Assembly: GCF_950023065.1 (NCBI RefSeq)
Contig: NC_088678.1
Span: forward strand, 47,296,580 to 47,360,579
Length of the DNA: 64,000 nucleotides
Source of the DNA: Planococcus citri
Taxonomy: Eukaryota; Arthropoda; Insecta; Hemiptera; Pseudococcidae
Direction of reading: 5' to 3'
Below, in pieces: positions 13,405 through 25,400 of this stretch. The position numbers were made by a program, and so were the translations under genes. Below the pieces are notes generated by a model. The model was not told the origin of the DNA and did not search any database. It saw only the letters and a list, made by a program, of their open reading frames with translations. Position 1 is the stretch's first letter, and each line of letters begins with the position of its first letter.

Positions 13405-16400
13405 GTAAGTTTTCCATAAAATTATTTAATATGTATGTACTTGCTAAATAATGTTGATTCTACATACGTGAAAGAAAAAGAAGCCTACGTGCACGAGTAC
13501 CTACTTGACTATACTTATGTAACTTACATTTGAATGTTTATACAAAAATTACTCGTATTCGTATATTGGTAGTCTTCGTTAAAGTGCATCTGTATTTTAG
13601 TTACGTTTGCATTGATGTACATCATACATGGACTACCAAATAAGATATCATACTATACCTGTACCTGTAGCTGTTGGCTGGGCAGTGTATAATGGTATCT
13701 GAATCTATTCGTAAAACAATAGAATTGTTATGGTAATGAGAATTGTATTATGAGAGTTTACATCATGTGTCAATTATTCCGTCTATATTTTATTATATTT
13801 ATAGTACTGTTCAGTGTTCACTGTACTATACAATGGAACAGCAATGAAGCGAAAATGAATTTTCGCAAAATTTTTCAATTCACAGAGCATTTACACTGGT
13901 CTCAAGTTACGCATTTGTTTGACAATTTGAATGCTATCTTTGAAATGATACGATGAGATGTGTGTTATGCCAAATTGTATTATTTTTTCGTCGTATTATC
14001 TCTCATACTGTGGTCATATTACACGGAAATTCCTGAGAGAATACGAGTACTCTGTATGCACAGCACACATACATTACACAGAGGTACGCCCACTACTACA
14101 GTCTGTATGATTATGATTGTTTGTTATGAGATGTCATTTTCCACGAATTATTTAATCAGTTAATTTGATAAATTGGGAATAATGCGTCTCCGAGTTGAGT
14201 AGGTTCTTTCGCGGATGTTGAATGCGGTAAAATTTGGAAGAAAAAAATGATATTTAATCGGAATTTTGTGTATAGAGGAAACAGAATTTAGTAAGGCGTC
14301 TACATACTTCCGTCTGCTGTCACAATTGGATTTTTTCAAAACGTAAGGGTGTGAAGCGAATACGTGTGTTTTTAGCCTCACTGATACAATCTTTTGGCGA
14401 AAAATATCAAAAATCTCATCTTAATAAATTAATAATCTAGTTTTTTGCTAAAAATTATAATTTTTCGCAAAAAAAATACCAATTTTTTTTACAATAATTG
14501 ATAAAAATTGATGCTTTTTACTAAAATTATCACAGTGTGGTTTTTTGGCAAAAATTGTCAAAGATTTTCATTTTTTTTTTCGAAAAAAATTCCAAAAAGT
14601 TTCACTTTTTCTCAAAAATTGTCCATTGAAGTATCGCTTTTTCCCCTGAAATTGCCAAAAATTACAACGTGAAAAAAATCTTACTTTTAGAAAAAAATTG
14701 TAAATTTTTGCTAAAATTGTCAACTTCTTGTATCTTGTTTTGCCCTCCTGTTGAGAAAATGCTGATTGTGTCATTGCCACTGAGGGTCAAGAAAGATCAA
14801 AGTTGCTAGAATTTAATTGAACTGTTTCAATTAGGTAAATGAATTTTATGAAATCAGATCAGGCTACTTTTATATGTAATTAATCTGAACCAGCTTCAAT
14901 CGAAATTTTCTTCACGAAGAATCTGCAGTTTTCACTTCAGTTTCGTTCCTAAAGTCATTCTACCCCGAAAATCATCTGGAACTCGGAACAAATATTTTAA
15001 ACCCCTACAATAATTCCGATAAATTTTGATCCTAGTATATTCCACGAGATAAATTATTGTCAATTCAAGAAGGAGAAGAGACTAGTCGGCGAAATTTTTT
15101 CACTCCTGAACCCCGTTTGATTTTTGCACATTCGTATTGTATACTGTTTTGCTTAATGCTTATAAATGCCTTGTAATATTATTCGCAGTTTCTCCTAGAG
15201 ATCTATATGAATAATGTTTAGTTGTATGTACATGTGTAACGGTTGCGTAGGCGTGATTGTGCATGTTTTTGTTTGAGTTACAAAAAATTTGAATAATATA
15301 TACCAGTGAAGCATTTTATAAACTTATAGTCAGTGAAAGTATAACGTAACAAATGATAATTCCGAAGAAGAAGACACGACTATATAAACGGAGACGATCT
15401 AAAAATTCGAAAAATTATCAGTTTATTGTACCGAGTGACCTTGGTTGTTGAACATGATCACATGCGAAGGGCGGCGTTTATTTACGCACAGTTGCAGTGA
15501 AAGTTCAATAGATAGCTTATATGTGACAGATATAGATAAGCGAATTTCTCGTTTACGTAGGTTCAGGTATAGGTAATGACCACTCTATCAAGTATGCGAA
15601 TACTTTCGATAGTCATTTAAATTGGGTCATTTACGCGTGTAATGATGATTACCTCGTCAGGTACCTAGACCTACCTACGTTGTGAATTGTGATGAGGAAA
15701 AGGAAATTCGATTTCGAAATTCTGCTTTGCAGGATGTAACTTCGGTTAAGAATGAAATGAAATTACTCTGGAGAAAGAGATAAATGGGAGAAGATTGAAT
15801 CATTTTCCTGTCGTTCCAAATTCCAATAAAGAGCCATGCAGATTTTTTGATCGGATTTTGAGCAAAAAATAACGTCGTTATTGAAAGCTTTTACGCAAAT
15901 TGCCTGGGAACTAATGGGGGCTATTTTGAACCGTTTTTCAATTTAAATTGAAAACATTAAAATTTGAACTTTCTGGTGTTATCAAAATCGAAATTTTATG
16001 TTGAAGTATAATAGATATCAATAGAATTTTATGCATTTAAACATCGTCACATCACATTAAATAAATTATAAATACATGCACGCAGATGTATACAGACTCA
16101 TTAAGAGCTGCATTCGCCTTCTCATAGAAAGTAAAAGGCGGTCTGGAATTACTGAAGCGACTCTGAATACTCGTAGGTGGACGTCGACATTCTTCTATAC
16201 CATGGGAATATTTCGCACGATAGGTGAACGCACCTCTCTGTCTGAAACAATGCTTTCATGTGTGTATATGATAATATGCATATGAATGTGTACGACGAAC
16301 TCGAAACTGATAGATAACATACTGTACTCGTATACTCGCTACATAGTAATGACCTATGGTAAACAATGCAATGCACTGAGCCGCCGCCGGCGAGAACGAA

Positions 16401-19400
16401 ATTGTTTTTTCTTGATACACGCTACGAAACTGTAGAATATCTGTCGTTCGATAACGTGCGAAACTCATTGATATTACGCGACTGTTTCTTTTCATCTCAG
16501 TGAGACGAAAAGAACGCTTTTTCGTCTCACTGAGATGAAAAGAACGCACGAACGCATCAAGTACGAGTACGTCGAGTACGAAAACCGAACGTTATCAGTT
16601 TCATCGAGAAACGGAGAGGCGAGTACGTAACACAGACTTCTCACTCACTCAGACTCGAAATTTGTCTAAATAATCAAAATATAACACCCATTATGATTAA
16701 TTAGTGTGTTATTCGTGATAATTATTCTTTTCTGTGTTCTTTTTGCTTTATTTGAAATTACTTTAAACTTATTTTATGCGGTGATCGAGTTCATTTGAAT
16801 TCATTTTGTTTGTGAAGATAGATAGCTAATTGTATGTATCATGGGTGAAACGAAGACTTCGGATGTTGAATTGAAAAAAATTTGTCTAAATAATCTAAAT
16901 ATAACACCCATTATGATTAATTAGTGTGTTGTTCGTGATAATTATTCTTTTCCGTGTTCTTTTTGCTTTATTTGAAATTACTTCAAACTTATTTTATACG
17001 GTGATCGAGTTCATTTGATTTAACCAATTCATTGTTTGTGAAGATCGATAGCTAATTGTATGTATCATGGGTGAAACGAAGACTTCGGATGTTGAATTGA
17101 ACATTTCTCCAACATAGGTACATAATTCTTTCAAGAATAAGACGTACGCAAGAATTGTTTTGATTATTTTGTATTGTGATTGTAGGGTTTTATTCTATAC
17201 GTAGTACCGTAAAGAGCAACGAGCAACAAGAAGACCAAACGTATGTGGTTTTGTTTCAAACGTAATACCGTAAAGAGCGACCCTCTATATGCGTGTATGT
17301 GTGTGCCGTGTATTTAGGCATATTTAGTCACGGTCATTAAAATATTGTCGTGATCGTTTTACTGCTCCCTATTCGAGCAAACAAAATTATTGTAAAACCA
17401 CCTTACGGATGGTCTTCTCGTTGCTCATTGGTCCATAGGATTTTAACAAATCATATAAATATAAGCTGTATTTGCTTACATATTCAGTTGTTCCAGCTTT
17501 GTTGAAATATACGCTTCTCTTACTGCTTAGTTCTCTCTCGCTTTTTTCTTTCTGCTTCTCTCTCTTGCAGTGCGATCTTTCGCGCCCGCCTAAGGCAGTG
17601 CGAACTATCGCGCCGGCAACCAGTCTCCCTGCAGTGCGAACTTTCGCGCCAGCCTCTGGCAGTGCGAACTTTCGCCAATAGCAGTGCGTATTTTCGCGCC
17701 CGCTTCGGCAGTGCGAATCTCCGCGCCCGCTCCCTCCTAGCAGTGCGAATTCTCCGCGCCAGCCTTCGGCAGTGCGGACCTTTCGCGCCAGCACCTAGGG
17801 TACTTAGGGTACATAGGCTAAGTACACAATTTAGTGTATGTAGGTTGATATTTCCGCGATCCGCGAACCATAAGTCCTACAAGTGGTGCCGAAACCCGGG
17901 ACCTTTAGAAATTTCATTGCTTAGTATTTTTTTTTGCTTTCCCCTTTGAATTTTTTTTCGTTTTCGTTCATTTTTCGTTCCGGTTAATTTCTTTAATTTT
18001 TTTCGATCGTTCTGATTTTTTTTCACAATTGAAAAATTTTGTTTTCAAAAATGAATACCACCGCACCACCCAGCACAACTATAAATACTCCTACAACTAG
18101 TATTCCTACTACCATGCATCCGAATGGTATGCCTATTCTTACTCCACAACAAACTCCTATTTCGGATCCTATATTCTCTCTACATCGACCAACATTTCCG
18201 ACCATAACGAGAGTAGATAAAATACAACTGCCTGAATTTTTATATTCGAATCCTGGCTTATGGTATACTCTTGCTGAAAGGCAGTTAAAAACTCACCAAA
18301 TTTATGACTCTGAGGAAAAATTAGGCACTATCACTGTTAAGTTGCCTCCTGAAGTACTTGGTCGTTGTAGCGATATTTTAGAGTCGAAACTTGCTGCGGC
18401 CTTAGTCTATGACCAACTCAAGGCTCGAGTCATTTCACTCTATAAAGTTTCTGAGGAGGAAAAACTTGACGAATTGTTAAGAAAAGTAGAGCTAGGTACC
18501 CGAAAGCCCTCTGCTCTTCTCAATGATATGAAAATTCTTGCTGGTCCTTATTACAATGACGAATTAGTCAAACGATTATGGATTCAACGTCTACCTCCTA
18601 GAATGCAGGAGCATATCAGTATCCATAAAGTACCTCTTGACTCACTGGCGAGTATGGCTGATTCCTTACACTCAATTATGGGAAATTCATCAGGCTCTAT
18701 CGCTAGTATTTCTACACCTGCCGTTCCTGAAATTCCAACCCCAACTTTGGATAAAATAACTGAGCAATTGAACAAACTTACTCAGCAAGTTGCATCTTTA
18801 ACTGCTTCCCGAGACAGTAGGTCCAGGGAACGCTCACCCTCAAGAGGAAGATCTCCATCCAGACCAAGAAATCGTTCTCAATCAAGGAATAGAAATTATC
18901 GTTACTGCTGGTATCATTATCGATTTGGAGCAGAAGCTACTAAATGCGTTCAGCCTTGCCAATTTGTAAATTCTACTCCATCACCCAACCCAACCTCTGG
19001 AGCTGGTGGCTCCGGGGCCAATTCGGGAAACTAACTCGGGGGTACGTGGCAGCGGCACACCAACCTCATTATTCGTCATCTCGCCGCCTACATGTTCGTG
19101 ACCTCACCACCAAACATGAATTTTTAATCGATTCTGGTTCCGATTTTTCTGTCTTACCTCCACGCTATTCAAGATTCAACGGCACTAACAAATCGAAATT
19201 AACTCCAATTTTCTCAGTATTTGGTGCCAATAATAGTCGCATCGATACCTACGGATACGAAACACGTAAAATCGATTTAGGACTCTCAAAGAAATTCGAG
19301 TGGACTTTCATCATAGCAGATGTAGACAGACCAATAATAGGCGCCGATTTTCTTTACGAATTCAACTTAATTCCTGATCTACGACTACAAAAATTAATCG

Positions 19401-22400
19401 AATCTGGCCAACACACTGTAAAATGCACCAGTAAAAAACCTCGTACCTCTGGTGTTCACATTATTTCTCAGCCAGATGATGCCTACTCTCAACTACTTGC
19501 AAAATACCCATCTCTCATCAGACCTGCTCCATTTCTTGAAACACCAAAGCATCCTGTTGAGCACTACATTGAAACCACAGGACCACCAGTGTTTGCAAAA
19601 CCTCGTCGCCTGCGCCATGAAATGTTCGTAAGGGCGAAAAAGGAATTTGATGAGATGTTGAGACTTGGTATAGTTCGTCGCTCAAAATCTCCATGGGCTT
19701 CTCCACTACTACTTCGTGAAAAAGGAGCCAATGAACTTCGACCTTGTGGTGATTACCGTCAGTTAAATACCATCACCACACCAGATCGTTATCCACTTCC
19801 AAACATGAATGATGTTCCGCCAAAAATACAACACGCCAAATTATTTTCAGTTATTGATTTGGTCAAAGCATTCCACCATATTCCAGTTCGCGAATGTGAC
19901 ATTGAAAAAACTGCTGTCACAACGCCATTTGGGTTATTCGAATACCTGAGAATGCCGTTTGGTTTGCGCAATGCTCCTCAAACCTATCAACGTTTTATGG
20001 ACGCCATGTTCAGGGACTTTGATTTCGTCATCTGTTATCTCGATGACATTTTAATTTTCTCAGCTAACGAAGAAGAGCATTTACACCACCTTGAAATGGT
20101 CCTAAAACGACTTCATGAATACGGTCTTACCATTAATCCTCGTAAATGCCAGCTAGGGAAAACCAAAGTCAAGTTTCTAGGACATGATGTTTCAGCTGAA
20201 GGTTTTGAACCAACTGAATCCAACGTAGAACGCATACTAAAATTGCCTCTACCTCAAAATGTTCATGAGCTCAGGCGTGCAATCGGCTCATTCTCATTTT
20301 ACCGAGCCCACATGCCTAATATCGCTTCACTACTTGCTCCCTTAAATGACATGATTAAGGGACATCCCAAAAAACGAGATAAAACTCCAGTCAACTGGAC
20401 TGAGGACACTAAAAAAGCCTTTGAAGAATGCAAAAAGCTACTCGCCTCAGCCACTCAACTTGCAGTTCCAAATTTTTCCTGTCCATTCATGCTCACTACA
20501 GATGCCTCAGACATTGCCATAGGGGCTGTACTCGAACAAATGCGCCCTGATGGTACTATTGAGCCATTAGGATTTTTCTCTCAAAAACTAACTGAGCCAC
20601 AACAGAGATATCCAGTTTATGATAGAGAGTTATTAGCTATCTACGAAGCTGTCCAGCATTTTCGCCATCTTATTGAAGGACATCCTGATTTCACCGTGTA
20701 TACTGATCATCAGCCTCTCACTTTTGCTTACACAAAACAGCCAATCAGCAACAAGCGATACAATGCACGCAGAGCTGCCCATTTGGACTCTATTGCCCAA
20801 CTCACCACCAACATCAAATATGTTGCTGGCAAAGCAAACATCGTTGCTGATATGCTGAGTCGCATCAATTCTATCTCTGCCTCTGTAACTCCAGAAGAAA
20901 TTGCACAAGCTCAAAATACTTGTCCCGAACTACAAGCCTGGAAAAATGGTACTTCATTAATACCTTTGAAGCTCTCAGGTTACTTACTACCTGATGGCAC
21001 TTCAATTTGGTGTCATGAAAATGAAAACAATGGCCCCAAACAAATGTATGTACCCTCAACACTCAGGATGAAAGTTTTTCAACAAGTGCACGACTTATCT
21101 CATCCAGGTCCTAAAGCTACTTTAAATCTGGTTAAAAAACGATATATTTGGCCAGGTATCAATCAAGATGTACGTTTATGGGCCAAAGCATGCCAACCCT
21201 GCCAGAAAAACAAAACCAGCAGGCACACTCACTCACCATACCAACCTCTTCCACTTTCAGACAAACTAGACCATGTTCACATTGACATTGTTGGACCATT
21301 AGCAGAAAGTAATGGAAAAAAATATCTGCTAACAATGATTGATCGTTTCTCACGTTGGTGTGAATATATTCCAATTCGTAACATTGAAGCTGAAACTGTT
21401 GCAAGAAAATTCTTTGAAGAGTGGGTATGTAGGTATGGTGTTCCTAAGCAAGTTACAACTGATAGGGGTACTCAGTTCACCTCAGCTCTACATGGTGAAT
21501 TAATAGCACTTTTGGGGGCAGATCACATCACCACAACTGCTTATCACCCCTCAGCAAATGGCATCATAGAAAGAACACATCGCCGCCTCAAACAGGCATT
21601 GAGATGCCATAAAAAAACATGGACTGAAGCTCTTCCTGTTGTCTTACTGGGATTTCGTTCTGTGTGTAGAGAAGATTTTCCTTATTCACCTGCAGAAGCT
21701 CTATTTGGCCAATCCCTTAGATTACCTGGTGAATTTTTCGAAACTCATACAACAACTAGCACTCTACCTCTTCCTGCATACATAGACCAGCTTAAAACAT
21801 GGTTTAAAGAATTTTGTCCTTGCCCAGCAGAGCATAAAACCTCACGATCATTTTTTGTACATAAAGATTTAAACACATGTACTAAAGTATACATACGTGT
21901 TGACAAAGCAAGGAAACCTCTGGATTGTGTATATGAAGGACCCTATCCAGTTATCCAGCGCCATAATAAATACTTTATACTCGATGTAAATGGCAAGCAA
22001 AATACAGTTTCAATTGACCGTTTAAAGCCAGCATATTTTTTTATGGCGCCACCAAACGAAACAGAGGACATTAAAAATATTCCCCTACACAATAATGAAG
22101 CCGCCAATTACCTTGGTCTACACTACCATACGAAGTTGACAATTCTCTTTCAACTCAAAGCGTTGCCGACAAGGGTAATAAAACACCTATTAATATTTCT
22201 TCCAACTCTACATATACTCGTGCTGGAAGATTGGTGCAGGCACCCTCTCGCCTTGGCTACCTAAATAGTTTGACAAAAAATCATGCGCGACATCTATCTT
22301 GGGCTACTACTCTCGTCACCATATACAAATACAATAAAAACTAAACCATTCTCAAGTAAACATCAACATACTTCATGTAAGATGTAAATTTGCCTATTTC

Positions 22401-25400
22401 TTACAAATTTTTTTTACCCAATTTTTTGCTCTTATTTTTACTTATTTTTTTTCAAATGGGTAATGCACTTTTGTTATGTTTACGTTTTGCACTTTTTTTC
22501 AAATTTTTTTTTTTAGAAAAATCCATTTTTTTCAATTTTTTTCTAATTTTTAGTCGGCTCCGCCTCTAGGGGGGGAGTCTTGTAGGGTTTTATTCTATAC
22601 GTAGTACCGTAAAGAGCAACGAGCAACAAGAAGACCAAACGTATGTGGTTTTGTTTCAAACGTAATACCGTAAAGAGCGACCCTCTATATGCGTGTATGT
22701 GTGTGCCGTGTATTTAGGCATATTTAGTCACGGTCATTAAAATATTGTCGTGATCGTTTTACTGCTCCCTATTCGAGCAAACAAAATTATTGTAAAACCA
22801 CCTTACGGATGGTCTTCTCGTTGCTCATTGGTCCATAGGATTTTAACAAATCATATAAATATAAGCTGTATTTGCTTACATATTCAGTTGTTCCAGCTTT
22901 GTTGAAATATACGCTTCTCTTACTGCTTAGTTCTCTCTCGCTTTTTTCTTTCTGCTTCTCTCTCTTGCAGTGCGATCTTTCGCGCCCGCCTAAGGCAGTG
23001 CGAACTATCGCGCCGGCAACCAGTCTCCCTGCAGTGCGAACTTTCGCGCCAGCCTCTGGCAGTGCGAACTTTCGCCAATAGCAGTGCGTATTTTCGCGCC
23101 CGCTTCGGCAGTGCGAATCTCCGCGCCCGCTCCCTCCTAGCAGTGCGAATTCTCCGCGCCAGCCTTCGGCAGTGCGGACCTTTCGCGCCAGCACCTAGGG
23201 TACTTAGGGTACATAGGCTAAGTACACAATTTAGTGTATGTAGGTTGATATTTCCGCGATCCGCGAACCATAAGTCCTACATGATATTGATAAAGATTGT
23301 ATACCTAACTACAAAAACTCGAATAAGGTAACTCTAAGTACATACATTAGTTCGCCTTGAACTGAAGAAAGCTTCATAAAATGAAAGGATATAAATCTAG
23401 CTGTGATCCTTATTTTATTTTACGAGTATTTCAAATTGATCTCCGCAGCCGAAGTTTTCGTTTCATCATGATACAAATACTTACTTACTTCAGAAATACG
23501 GCGAAAAAAACACCAAAAAGATTACAATTATCTTGAACTACACATCAAATCAATCAGTCAAAGTTCTGTCTGTTCAATATTATTTTTATTAATTCCTAAT
23601 TTCCTGTGAAAATATGAATTTCAACGTTTATATTCTACTTTCGTAGCGTATATCAAGAAAAATATCTTACAATGTAGGAGGCGAGTGTGAACATTTCTGT
23701 CTCGTGCGATGGCGGAACTCGCCTTCGGCTCGTTCCGCCACCCTTCGCACTCGACAGAAAACGTTCACTTTCGCCTCCTATATAGTAATATACTATATTT
23801 TTAGCCATATTTTGGAAGTTGTATGAGTCATGGGATTATATAAGGTTTGAATCAGCTGTTCGTTTGCTTTGTACACGGTCACTATGTCATTGGAAAAGCA
23901 TGCGTTGGGAAATCCTAGACGTTGTTTTAAATTTGAATGCTTCTTAAGTGTTAATTGTAATCTTGTAAGAAAGAAAACACAAAAAGGCTTCTTCTGTTTT
24001 GCTGAAAACTGTGAAATGGGATTATTTTGTATGAGCTCTTGTTACAATTACTCGATGATTAAATAAATGTTAACTAGATTTAAGCGTTTGTGAGGGTAAC
24101 TTCAATGACTTCGAGTTTTGGATCATAATTTAATGTTTTTAAAATCTTATTGGCATGTACGTACTTGTGGAAAAAAGATTTTAATGTGGTCAAAAAATAA
24201 ATGTTATCAGAATTGAGAGAAAGAAATATTAGTTTTCATTTCCAGGGCAGTAAAGAAATTTCTGGAGCACTCATGTCATCGACTTTGCTCCTTTTTTTTT
24301 GTTACCAAAGCATGGATACCCATTGGGTAGCTTCAAAAAAACATTCAGAATCTTTAATGGAAAGTTGGGGGGTCTGGGTCTTGAGGTTTTTAATTTTGCA
24401 GAATTGCCTTTTCGAGATTTTGAAGTAGGTATTTTTTTGAAGAACGTTGGATCCAAAAATCCTGTTTTTTCACTCGAGTCGGTGATCTTCCAATCCTGTT
24501 GATAATTTGAAATGTGGACGAGAAAGAAGATCCACAGAGTTGTATGTGCTTACTTGTAGCCCAATCGCGCATTTCGAAATTTTAGTTTGTTGTTGTTGTT
24601 TTTTTTTTGGAAAAATTGGGCCGTCAAGAACAGCATTATTCTCACTTTGTCAAAACTGGGCGTTCAAAATGAAAAAATAAGTGGACATTTGATTTTTCAA
24701 TTGATTTGTGTTTTTTTTGACGATTTTGGAGAATTAGAAATTCCGTAGGACCTTCAATTTATGTTTATAGCCTACTGAATTTTTACGATTTTTAATTCAG
24801 TTTCATTTTTACACGATTTCTAATGATTTCTACGTTAAGTAATTTTTAATTTTTTCTTCATTTTAATGCCAATATTACCAATTTTTCAAAATTTTTGAAT
24901 CTAGTCCCAATATTACACAATTTTGAGTTTGTTGATTTTTGAAAAATATTTTTAATAATTTTGCCCATTGCTCGTACAATATTCATAATTCTGGCAATTT
25001 TTCGTCTTTCTCACTTTTTTCCTCGAGAATTTTGCAGAATTTTTTGTAAATTTTACACGTTTTATGTACTTTTATTGTTTCAATTTCGTCGATTTTCAGT
25101 GAAAAATTTTTATTACTCTGCTAATATTTTGTGTAATTTTTACAATGGCTGACAAATCTTTGAACTTATTTTGCTAAGTACTTTCATTTGCATTTTGTTA
25201 ATTTTTTGCGGAGTTTTGACAGTTTCTTCTTCATTTTAGGCACTCAATTTTAGAGATGTTTTATCATTTTTTTCAACATTTTTTACAATTATTTTTGTGC
25301 ATTTAACCAATTTTTGTGTGTGTGAGATTTTTTCAACTACTGTCAAATATAAAGCTCCCTTATTTTTGGGAGAAATTTTAACATTATTTTGGTGATATTT

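Larger units (their letters stand above)
17181..17881 (+). repeat. 5' LTR of the gypsy element
   Basis: It starts TGTAGGGTTT and ends CCTACA. It holds a TATA box, an initiator and a block of eight short GC-rich repeats in the presumed R/U5 part. It matches 22581-23281 at every position I compared. Confidence 0.96.
17177..23285 (+). mobile_element. Complete Ty3/Gypsy LTR retrotransposon with 4-bp target duplication
   Basis: The element proper is 17181-23281 (6,101 bp), flanked by direct TGAT copies at 17177-17180 and 23282-23285. Order: 5' LTR (701 bp, TG...CA), primer-binding site, gag, pol (protease, reverse transcriptase, RNase H, integrase), polypurine tract, 3' LTR. Comparing the two LTRs line by line at a constant 5,400-bp offset shows no difference, so the insertion is very recent or recently converted. 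No frame is broken and there is no envelope ORF. The integrase-last order and the CX2HX9CX3C Gag knuckle suggest a CsRn1/Kabuki-like gypsy clade; the clade is inference. It lies sense-oriented within the first coding intron of the phosphatase-like gene. Confidence 0.96.

Noticed and set aside
17387..17794. 135-codon minus-strand frame, repeated at 22787-23194
   Set aside because: It lies inside the LTRs and is produced by the short GC-rich tandem units; two copies exist only because there are two LTRs.
18039..18050. Upstream extension of gag as its start
   Set aside because: The first codon of that extension is TTG; the first ATG is at 18051.
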